Below are positions 17,399 through 23,975 of a stretch of 45,589 bases of DNA, one piece after another (position 1 is the stretch's first letter; each line of letters begins with the position of its first letter). The notes beneath the pieces are model-generated. The model did not search any database, was not told where the DNA came from, and worked only from the letters and a program-made list of their open reading frames with translations. The position numbers and the translations under genes were made by a program. The stretch is from G020348385 sp964410125 (lineage in GTDB: Bacteria; Acidobacteriota; Aminicenantia; Aminicenantales; Aminicenantaceae). The stretch spans positions 1-45,589 of the forward strand of contig CAYPGQ010000026.1 in the NCBI GenBank assembly GCA_964410125.1, written 5' to 3'.

Positions 17399-19972
17399 TT
17401 ATTCGTAACGCAGGGAATCGGCCGGATTGGCGGTGGCGGCTTTGATGGACTGGTAGCTGACGGTGAGCAGGGCAACAGCCAATGCCGCAAGACCGGAAAG
17501 AACGAAGGTCCATACACCAAGATCGATCCGGTAAGCAAAGTTCTGCAGCCATTTGTTCATGAAATAATAGGCCACCGGCCAGGCAATCACATTGGCGATA
17601 ATCACCCATTTGGTAAATTCCCGAAATAGCATTCCAACAATACCCGGCACAGAGGCTCCCAATACCTTCCGGATGCCGATCTCTTTGGTTCTCTGCTCTG
17701 CCATGAACGATGCCATTCCCAAAAGACCGATACAGGCGATGAAAATCGTGAGTCCGGAAAACCAGCGGAAGATGGTGCCCATCAACTGTTCTCCGCGGTA
17801 CAGGCTGTTAAGCCGTTCGTCAAGGAAACTGTAAACGAAAGGTTGGTCCGGTGCGAATTTTTCCCACAGAGTTTCCACGTATCGAATTGTATCCTGTGTT
17901 CTCAGCGCATTGGGAGCAAGCCGTATCACCATGTTGTGAAACATGCCCGGCTCGCTGATCAAAACCATGGGTTCGATGGCATGGTGGACAGAACGGAAGT
18001 GAAAATCTTTGACCACCCCGATGATATATCCTTCCGTCATGTTGATCTCGGCCCGCTTCCCGATGGGGGATTCCAATTCCATCGCTCTTACTGCGGCCTG
18101 GTTCAAAACAAACCCATATCGATCTGTCGATCGCTCTTTGGAGAAAAAATCCCCATCGGCCATTTCCATTCTGAAGGTTTTCACATAATCCTCATCCACC
18201 CACAAAATTTTCAGATGAACTTTCTTTTCTGTGGTTTTGCCTTCCCATTCGTCGACTACGGTCCCACTCTGCAGGTACATCGGCAAATTCGCGGTGGCCG
18301 TGGCACTCATTATATTCGGATTTCGCAGCAGCTCCTGCTTCAATGATTCGTATTGACGCCTCATATCACGCTGCATGGGAACGACGAGCAAATGCGATCT
18401 GTCATAGCCCAGATCCATTTGACGGATATAACGAAGCTGTTTTTCCACCGAAAGAACCCCTGTCATCACGGCAACGGTCAAGGAAAATTGGAGAACGATG
18501 AGCATCTTCCGCAAAAAGGATTGACGTATCGATTTTCCATGCGCTCCTTTTAATACTCTTATGGGCTGGAATGAGGAGAGAAAGACTGCGGGATACGTTC
18601 CCGAGACCAATCCGGTGAACAGGACTATGCTCAGGAGGCCGAGGATCACAAATCCCTCTTTCAGGATAGCAATGGAAATCTGTTTACTCACCAACGTATT
18701 GAATGCCGGTAATAAAAGGACCGTGGCTCCCAGAGCTAAAAGGAAGGCCATGACCGTTACGACGGTCGATTCGCTTAAAAATTGTCTGACAAGCTGGCCC
18801 CGTTTTGCCCCTACGACTTTTCTGAGACCGACTTCTATGGAACGCCGCGCAGCCCTTGCCGTGGAGAGATTGATAAAATTGATACATGCAATCAGCAGTA
18901 TGGCCACAGCGATGATTGAAAAGGCGATTACACTCTGCCTGCTGCCGTGTACGGCCATGTCGAACATGTAGGGAGGATCGAGATATATCCGTTTCAAAGG
19001 CTGAAGCTGGTAGGTTGCCTCGAGCTCCGGAAGGTGCGTGTTGTGACATTCGGTCATTTTCCGGGCAACCTGCCGGATATCTGCATGTTGATCCAACATA
19101 ACGTAAGTGAAAAAAGAAATGTCCGACCACCGGTGCAAATCCCTTCCCATTTGTTCCAGATGCCTGAAGTTCACCAGGTAATCGAATTGAAGATGAGATT
19201 GGAAGGGAACGTTCCGGAAAACCCCGGTTATCACAAATTCCCATCCTCTTTCTGTGCTCAGGATTTGACCGATGGGATCCTTCGGCCCGAAGATTCTTTT
19301 TGCTGCTTGCTCGGAAATGGAGATCGTACCGGGATCAACGATGGCTTTTTCAGTACTCCCCTGGACAAACGGAAAAGAAAACATTTTAAGAAAGTCGGGA
19401 CTGACGAATAATCCCCTTTCCTCAAAGCGGTTATCCTTGTATAAAAACTTCATCGAACCAGGAGAGATCCTGGCTGAATAAACAACTTCTGGGATTTCAG
19501 TTTTTATCTCAGGCGCGAAAGGGATAGGTGTGACAGACACTTTTTTATCGGCTCCTACACTGGGGTCGACAATGACCGCTCTGTAGATTCGATTGGCATT
19601 TTTATGAAACCGGTCATAGCTCCATTCATCGTGCACCCACAGGAAAATCAACATGCAGCAAACGAGACCCACCGCCAGTCCTGCTATGTTGATCGTCGAA
19701 TATACTTTCTGTCGTCGTATGTTTCGCAAGGCCGCTTTTATGTAATTTTTAAGCATGAAGATACCCCCTTCGATGGATTTTTTGACCAATCCGGGCAGAG
19801 ATCGAATGAATTGGCTCCAGAACCAGGCCCGGGCAGATTTTTGACCTTTGGCAAGGAGGAGTTCCCGATAAACGGAATCCATATATTCTGCGAAATTCTC
19901 CCGCTCGTCCAGATCCATGAATCCCATCAAAAAATGCAATGCCGATTTCGGAGGATAGGATTTTTTATTCAT
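17399..19972 (-). CDS. Orphan MacB/FtsX-type permease P4 with N-terminal prefix domain
   Basis: This protein has 857 residues. The prefix (1-72) reads like that of P5: MNKK-x-PP, FMDxxERENFA, then WFWSQFIRSLP. The permease core starts at MLKNYIK (residue 73) and has the eight-TM two-repeat FtsX plan, with KVVGAKRGQL after the first TM block, KEIGIRKVLGAS after TM6 and a DSLRYE terminus. The ATG overlaps the upstream padR stop by eight bases (ATGAATAA), implying translational coupling. P4 and P5, with their PadRs, look like one duplicated module. Confidence 0.88.
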   Translation of the reverse strand: MNKKSYPPKSALHFLMGFMDLDERENFAEYMDSVYRELLLAKGQKSARAWFWSQFIRSLPGLVKKSIEGGIFMLKNYIKAALRNIRRQKVYSTINIAGLAVGLVCCMLIFLWVHDEWSYDRFHKNANRIYRAVIVDPSVGADKKVSVTPIPFAPEIKTEIPEVVYSARISPGSMKFLYKDNRFEERGLFVSPDFLKMFSFPFVQGSTEKAIVDPGTISISEQAAKRIFGPKDPIGQILSTERGWEFVITGVFRNVPFQSHLQFDYLVNFRHLEQMGRDLHRWSDISFFTYVMLDQHADIRQVARKMTECHNTHLPELEATYQLQPLKRIYLDPPYMFDMAVHGSRQSVIAFSIIAVAILLIACINFINLSTARAARRSIEVGLRKVVGAKRGQLVRQFLSESTVVTVMAFLLALGATVLLLPAFNTLVSKQISIAILKEGFVILGLLSIVLFTGLVSGTYPAVFLSSFQPIRVLKGAHGKSIRQSFLRKMLIVLQFSLTVAVMTGVLSVEKQLRYIRQMDLGYDRSHLLVVPMQRDMRRQYESLKQELLRNPNIMSATATANLPMYLQSGTVVDEWEGKTTEKKVHLKILWVDEDYVKTFRMEMADGDFFSKERSTDRYGFVLNQAAVRAMELESPIGKRAEINMTEGYIIGVVKDFHFRSVHHAIEPMVLISEPGMFHNMVIRLAPNALRTQDTIRYVETLWEKFAPDQPFVYSFLDERLNSLYRGEQLMGTIFRWFSGLTIFIACIGLLGMASFMAEQRTKEIGIRKVLGASVPGIVGMLFREFTKWVIIANVIAWPVAYYFMNKWLQNFAYRIDLGVWTFVLSGLAALAVALLTVSYQSIKAATANPADSLRYE
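19754..19769 (-). promoter_or_regulatory. Internal ribosome binding site and ATG in P4
   Basis: AGGGGG (19764-19769) lies seven bases upstream of the in-frame ATG of residue 73 (19754-19756), where the permease core begins. Confidence 0.5.
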
Positions 19973-20303
19973 CGGTTTGGTTGTTCCGGGCTAAAGAGGA
20001 GACAAAATCCTTCCACATGCCTTCCTGCATTTTCCAGGTTTGTGCAAGGACTTGGGTTCCTCTTTCAGTCATGAGATAGTACCTCCTTGCCTTTCCTCCC
20101 CTTACACGCTTGGGCTCCCCTTTGTAAGTTTCCACAAAGCCCTTTTTTTTCAGCTTGTCCAGAGCGATGTAAAGCGAGGCGATGGCCCAGTCCTTACCTG
20201 TCTTGTCGAGAAGATACTTGCGAATATCCACCAAGCCGGCCGGGCCATTCTGATGGAAAACGGCCAGCATGAAAAGCTCCTCCAGTTTGGTCAAAAAGGC
20301 CAT
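19965..20303 (-). CDS. PadR-family transcriptional regulator (P4 unit)
   Basis: The 112-residue PadR protein has TKLEELFMLAVFHQNG, then DWAIASLYIALDKLKKKGFV as recognition region, and the wing RGGKARRYYLMTERG. It belongs to a sub-type distinct from the other PadRs here, shared with the regulator of P5; the two are nearly collinear and highly similar. ATG 20303 follows AGGAG. It overlaps the P4 start by eight bases. Predicted local repressor of the padR-P4 unit. Confidence 0.9.
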   Translation of the reverse strand: MAFLTKLEELFMLAVFHQNGPAGLVDIRKYLLDKTGKDWAIASLYIALDKLKKKGFVETYKGEPKRVRGGKARRYYLMTERGTQVLAQTWKMQEGMWKDFVSSLARNNQTDE

Positions 20304-20362
20304 ATTTTTACTCCTGATGATTGCTTTTTGCCTCGGTACTGATTCAAGTTTTCATTCATTTT

Positions 20363-20377
20363 ATTAAATTAGTTAAT
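20363..20377. promoter_or_regulatory. Candidate PadR operator (P4 unit)
   Basis: Inverted repeat ATTAA-N5-TTAAT downstream of the -10 element. The same ATTAA-N5-TTAAT occurs at 26988-27002 before the closely related PadR of P5, which supports a shared specificity, though both regions are AT-rich. Confidence 0.4.
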
Positions 20378-20390
20378 TATATATATATAA

Positions 20391-20416
20391 ATACGTCGGT
20401 TCTTTAAAAAAGGTTG
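20391..20416 (-). promoter_or_regulatory. ECF-sigma-like promoter of the P4 unit
   Basis: On the minus strand CAACC (20412-20416), 16-base spacer beginning TTTTTT, then CGTAT (20391-20395). It lies about 90 bases upstream of the PadR start, longer than in the other units. Confidence 0.7.
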
Positions 20417-20534
20417 CCCATTTTTTTTTAGAGAATTTTCAGTGACACCCCGCTTGAGAATAAAAGAAAGGATCGAGCGTTATGTTTTACGGAAGAGGAA
20501 TCAAAAAAAATGAACACGGGTATTGACATTGGTA

Positions 20535-20559
20535 TAATTGATAGTCATACTAATTGTAT
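20535..20559. promoter_or_regulatory. Candidate operator at the antitoxin start
   Basis: The inverted repeat ATAC-TAATT-GTAT (20547-20559) overlaps the antitoxin start codon, and TAATTG is repeated 16 bases apart (20535-20540 and 20551-20556). Ribbon-helix-helix antitoxins typically autoregulate through such short repeats. Confidence 0.4.
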
Positions 20560-20809
20560 GAAAACCGCAATTTCCATACCTGATCATATCTTCGAAGAAG
20601 TGAACAAACTTGCCCAAGAAAACAAAACATCAAGAAGCCAGATTTTTTGTGCTGCAGTCGAGGAATATTTACAAAAAATAAAAGCGCACAAACTGCTTGA
20701 AGCTTTGAATTCAGTCTATGCAGATAAAGCAGCTCCTGAAGAAAAGCTTCTCCGTGCAAAAACCATAGAATATTATGAACGCAAGGTACTCGAAAAGAAT
20801 AAACCGTGA
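20558..20809 (+). CDS. CopG-type ribbon-helix-helix antitoxin
   Basis: The start is taken at ATG 20558, giving 83 residues beginning MKTAISIPDHIFEEV, the usual opening of a ribbon-helix-helix DNA-binding domain (beta strand KTAISIP, then two helices ending RSQIFCAAVEEYL). An in-frame ATG at 20510 would add 16 non-conserved residues. The charged C-terminal half (PEEKLLRAKTIEYYERK) would bind and neutralise the toxin. Its TGA overlaps the toxin GTG (GTGA), a hallmark of a coupled toxin-antitoxin operon. It is one of few plus-strand genes inside the minus-strand permease array, consistent with independent insertion. Confidence 0.85.
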   Translation: MKTAISIPDHIFEEVNKLAQENKTSRSQIFCAAVEEYLQKIKAHKLLEALNSVYADKAAPEEKLLRAKTIEYYERKVLEKNKP

Positions 20810-21168
20810 TAATCAGACAAGGCGATATTTTTTGGGTGAGCTTGGGCTCTCCCAAGGGCTCAGAGCCAGGCTATCGTCATCCTCATGTAGTAATACAAAA
20901 TGATGTTTTTAATGCAAGCCGTATCAACACGGTGGTTGTCTGTGCCTTGACAACAAACCTGAAACGAGCCCAAGCTCCGGGAAATGTCACTTTAAACAAA
21001 GCAGAGGCCAATCTTGCAAAAAAAAGTGTGGTCAACATTTCTCAGGTGGTGACGGTCAACAAGTCAGATTTAAAAGACAAAATCGGTTCTTTAACTCCTA
21101 AAAGGACTACAGAAATTATTGAGGGAATAAAGCTTTTGGTTGAGCCGTTGCCAGATCCGAGGTCTTAA
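20806..21168 (+). CDS. mazF: MazF/PemK-type endoribonuclease toxin
   Basis: The 120-residue protein with GTG start has the PemK/MazF fold markers: QGDIFWVSLGSPKGSEPGYRHP at the N-terminus (catalytic loop with Arg after the PGYR turn), HVVIQND, VVVCALTTN and a C-terminal KSVVNISQVVTVNKSDL. MazF toxins cleave mRNA at short sequences and slow growth until bound by their antitoxin. It is translationally coupled to the antitoxin, and all conserved parts are present, so it is probably functional. A short AAAGG/CCTTT hairpin followed by T's just after the stop (21167-21183) may be a weak terminator. Confidence 0.88.
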   Translation: MIIRQGDIFWVSLGSPKGSEPGYRHPHVVIQNDVFNASRINTVVVCALTTNLKRAQAPGNVTLNKAEANLAKKSVVNISQVVTVNKSDLKDKIGSLTPKRTTEIIEGIKLLVEPLPDPRS

Positions 21169-21192
21169 AGGCGCTTCCTTTTTGTTATCGTT

Positions 21193-21381
21193 CTATTCAT
21201 ACCGTAGAGAATCGACCGGATTGGCTGTAGCTGTTTTGATCGACTGATAGCTGACAGTCAGCAATGCAATAACCAGCGCTATCATTCCGGAAGCGAAAAA
21301 TATTCCTAGTCCGATATTTATCCGGTAGGCAAAGCTTTTCGGCCATTTATTCGAGATAATGATCCTGGGAATAGAGATACC
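21193..21381 (-). pseudogene. C-terminal 61 codons of a deleted MacB/FtsX permease
   Basis: The minus-strand frame from about 21381 to TAG at 21193 reads SNKWPKSFAYRI, then ALLTVSYQSIK and ANPVDSLRYE. This matches the last membrane segment and tail of the neighbouring permeases. A TGA lies immediately upstream in frame and there is no start. About 800 codons of the permease are missing between the intact PadR (stop at 21400) and this tail. It is a clear deletion relic. Confidence 0.85.
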
Positions 21382-21399
21382 TCAGAATCCGATCAACTT

Positions 21400-21732
21400 T
21401 CACTTCCCATTCTCCAAGGAAATTTCCGGTATGCCTGCCCAAACCTGTTCTTGGGCTTTTTTGAGCCTCTTTAAATTCTTGAGGCCTTCTGGAGTGACCT
21501 CGTAATAGAATTTGCTTTTCCCGCCCCGTCTGGCAGTCGGGTCGCCCTTCATTCTCCTGACATATTTTTTCCGGACAAGATTATCCAAAGGCTGGTATAT
21601 GGAAGCAAAGGACCACTTGTCGCCCATGTCCTGGGAGATCTGCTTCCGGATGCTCACGCCGTAAGCATTGCCTTTGAGCTTGAGGATGGTCAGGAGAATG
21701 ATTTCTTCGTTGCGCGTCATGAATTTTTTCAT
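21400..21732 (-). CDS. PadR-family transcriptional regulator, partner permease deleted
   Basis: The 110-residue PadR protein is intact: MTRNEEIILLTILKL, AYGVSIRKQI, FASIYQPLDNLVRKKYV, wing RGGKSKFYYEVTPEG and a C-terminal helix. ATG 21732 is used, but the second Met (21720) is also possible; neither has a strong Shine-Dalgarno. The gene it once controlled is reduced to 61 codons just downstream. Its promoter and a perfect ten-base inverted repeat survive, so the regulator may still be made and may act elsewhere, for example on other units of the array. That is inference. Confidence 0.88.
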   Translation of the reverse strand: MKKFMTRNEEIILLTILKLKGNAYGVSIRKQISQDMGDKWSFASIYQPLDNLVRKKYVRRMKGDPTARRGGKSKFYYEVTPEGLKNLKRLKKAQEQVWAGIPEISLENGK

Positions 21733-21743
21733 GATTTTCTACA

Positions 21744-21768
21744 ATTAATATCCATGCCGGATATTAAT
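21744..21768. promoter_or_regulatory. Candidate PadR operator (orphan regulator)
   Basis: Perfect ten-base arms ATTAATATCC (21744-21753) and GGATATTAAT (21759-21768), five bases apart, lie three bases from the CGTAT -10 element. It is the strongest palindrome of the PadR set. Confidence 0.6.
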
Positions 21769-21770
21769 AT

Positions 21771-21796
21771 ATACGCGGTTAGTTGGAAAAAGGTTG
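21771..21796 (-). promoter_or_regulatory. ECF-sigma-like promoter of the orphan PadR
   Basis: On the minus strand CAACC (21792-21796), 16-base spacer beginning TTTTTCC, then CGTAT (21771-21775). The -35 element directly abuts the stop codon of the C69 peptidase gene. Confidence 0.7.
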
Positions 21797-23761
21797 CTAT
21801 TTTTTTTTGGGTGACTCATCCTGACGTCCGTCAAGATATAAACCGATGATCTTTGTAACTTCTCCATTTTCATCCGACGCAAAATGCAATTGGAAATAAT
21901 TTATTCCTTCTAAAGCAAATGTGTCCTCGCTAATCGGTATCAGCCGGAATTGACTTCCCCCATCTCTATTGTAATATAAAATATTATCTCGAATAGTTAT
22001 ATGTCGAGGACCATAGTCGCCGACAAATTTCTTCAGGATTACAACGGGAAGAATGATGGGATCATTCTCGATCCTGGACATATCTCGGACCCATTTCAAA
22101 CATCTTTTACCATTTGCATTTTCCGGATCCATTTCCAGAGCTTTTTCAAACTGTTCAAGAGCAAGATTACTGTTTCCGTATTCAAAGTAAAATATTCCCA
22201 TTTCTATACAAGCTTCGGAAGTCTGAGGATAAGTCTTAAGTCTATTTATTAGATTTTTTGCTACCTCTAAAGATTTTAAAGCTTGGGAGTTTGAGTAAAA
22301 GGTAAGGAATTCTATTGCTAAGGACTTATCTTTTTTATAAAGCTTGATAGCACTCTCTTCAATAACAGGTTGCATCGCAAATTCTCTATCTTCAAATTCT
22401 TCCAACGTTTTCTGTACCATCCCTATTGTTCTTTTGTAGTTCACATCCACTAATTTTGCCAGTAACTTAAAGATAGCGGCAGATGATTCTAAATCCAAAT
22501 TCCAGGCTTCATCCGGCATATTAAAGTGATAGTCTAACAATTCTTTTTGGGTTGTATAGAGGCTTTCCGGAGCTTTATGAAAAACGCAGGGGATCTCTGT
22601 AATTCCCAGATACCAGGGGACAAATACGTTGGAGCAAGGTCTTTCAAGTGTCCGCCAGGTAACCGTGCCTATTTCGACCGGCAGCCAATTTCTCTGCTGA
22701 ACTATTGTTGTTCTATGACTTCCATAGTTACAGATAGTAAAAAAAGGAGATTTATGAGGGCTTTTTTCATAGTTATCTGACTTATCTAGATCTGTGCCTT
22801 CATAATGGCTTCTGAAAATTCCCATGATATCTTCCAGGGCAAGTTTACGGTCAGGTTTGACCGATACAGGCATTATCCCTGTTTGCGCTTCTTGCCATGT
22901 TATTGGAAAGTTTTCGTTCAAGCGCTGTGCCATGTACCACTGCCGGTGAGTATTTGCAGGATGACAATGAGCTCTTTGGGGAGCATATGCCTTTGCAAAA
23001 TCGAATTTTTCTCCGCTTGAAGGATCATACCATCCTCTTTTTATGGCATAGTCGATCAAGCCGGGAGAACATATAAAATTTTCTTTGTCATTCATGTCAA
23101 CTTCGCGAATAGTGAAAGTATTGGCAATTATTGCTACTTCATCATCCTGTACTCTCCGGGCTGCGTAGTTTTTTCCACGAACCATTTGAAGCTGCCACGC
23201 TTCGTTCGGTCCGACAATATTTAGATTTCTACCCGAAGCATTATAACCGTATTTATCGAGAAGTTCGGCAGCAAGCATTACTGCTTCTCTTGCTGTTTTT
23301 GATCTTTCTGCAAGTATCATTCTAAACTTAAAGCCAAGGCCACCATTGAATAAATCTCCACGTGCCTCAACTTCCTCTGCAGAATCCTCTTTTGATGTAC
23401 AGCCATTGCTCCCAAAGGCTACTCCCCATTCATTTATGATCCCGTTCGAGAAGGATGAACCGGGGCATTCATCCCAGAAATATGCATAGGTCTCTTCAAC
23501 CTGAGGAATAATACCTCCTGCTTGAAGTTTAATAACGGATCCCGGTTTAAATTTCTTTCTGGGAATCAGCCAAAAATAATCTATATCTCTGGGGCCGTCA
23601 TCCTCGGTTTTCGCAAATAAGATCGAACCGTCGACCGTTGTATTTTTTCCCGCAATTAAAACTGTACATTCTTCCGGTTTTTTGTCATTAACAACCGCAG
23701 GAACACTTGTCCATAATATGATAAGCAATACAATTGTTATGATAGAAAATATTCTTCTCAT
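21797..23761 (-). CDS. Secreted C69-family dipeptidase with TPR and C-terminal beta domain
   Basis: This 654-residue Ntn hydrolase has an N-terminal signal sequence (about 1-23), then ECTVLIAGKN with Cys32 as the predicted N-terminal nucleophile. The Cys-Thr start followed by VDGSILFAKTED is the signature of peptidase family C69 (PepD-like dipeptidases). Residues to about 480 form the catalytic part, a TPR unit lies near 515-558, and the last 90 residues (starting KKFVGDYGPRHI) form a beta-rich appendage. The start ATG follows AAGGAGAAG. It would cut small peptides in the periplasm. Its promoter matches that of the PadR/permease units, so it belongs to the same regulon although it has no PadR of its own. 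Confidence 0.87.
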   Translation of the reverse strand: MRRIFSIITIVLLIILWTSVPAVVNDKKPEECTVLIAGKNTTVDGSILFAKTEDDGPRDIDYFWLIPRKKFKPGSVIKLQAGGIIPQVEETYAYFWDECPGSSFSNGIINEWGVAFGSNGCTSKEDSAEEVEARGDLFNGGLGFKFRMILAERSKTAREAVMLAAELLDKYGYNASGRNLNIVGPNEAWQLQMVRGKNYAARRVQDDEVAIIANTFTIREVDMNDKENFICSPGLIDYAIKRGWYDPSSGEKFDFAKAYAPQRAHCHPANTHRQWYMAQRLNENFPITWQEAQTGIMPVSVKPDRKLALEDIMGIFRSHYEGTDLDKSDNYEKSPHKSPFFTICNYGSHRTTIVQQRNWLPVEIGTVTWRTLERPCSNVFVPWYLGITEIPCVFHKAPESLYTTQKELLDYHFNMPDEAWNLDLESSAAIFKLLAKLVDVNYKRTIGMVQKTLEEFEDREFAMQPVIEESAIKLYKKDKSLAIEFLTFYSNSQALKSLEVAKNLINRLKTYPQTSEACIEMGIFYFEYGNSNLALEQFEKALEMDPENANGKRCLKWVRDMSRIENDPIILPVVILKKFVGDYGPRHITIRDNILYYNRDGGSQFRLIPISEDTFALEGINYFQLHFASDENGEVTKIIGLYLDGRQDESPKKK

Positions 23762-23866
23762 TGTATTCTTCTCCTTTTTATTCCCTTTATTGATAAAATT
23801 TCCCCTGTGAATCTCCTCAAATCTCTGCCTCTAACAATAAGAAATTGCCGCACTGATCGATTGTAT

Positions 23867-23891
23867 ATACGAAATTTACATCAAAAGGTTG
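23867..23891 (-). promoter_or_regulatory. ECF-sigma-like promoter of the C69 dipeptidase
   Basis: On the minus strand CAACC (23887-23891), 15-base spacer beginning TTTTGATG, then CGTAT (23867-23871). It lies about 106 bases from the start codon. This is the only copy not followed by a PadR gene or stub. Confidence 0.65.
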
Positions 23892-23975
23892 CCTGATACG
23901 GATTTAAGTTCAGTGATTCACAAAAAAATGATGTTGATGCTGTGGATTCTCATCGAGTTTATACGGATGAACGAT

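Noticed and set aside
20523..20538. TTGACA and TATAAT close together upstream of the antitoxin
   Set aside because: The spacing is only four bases, so they cannot form a sigma-70 promoter together.
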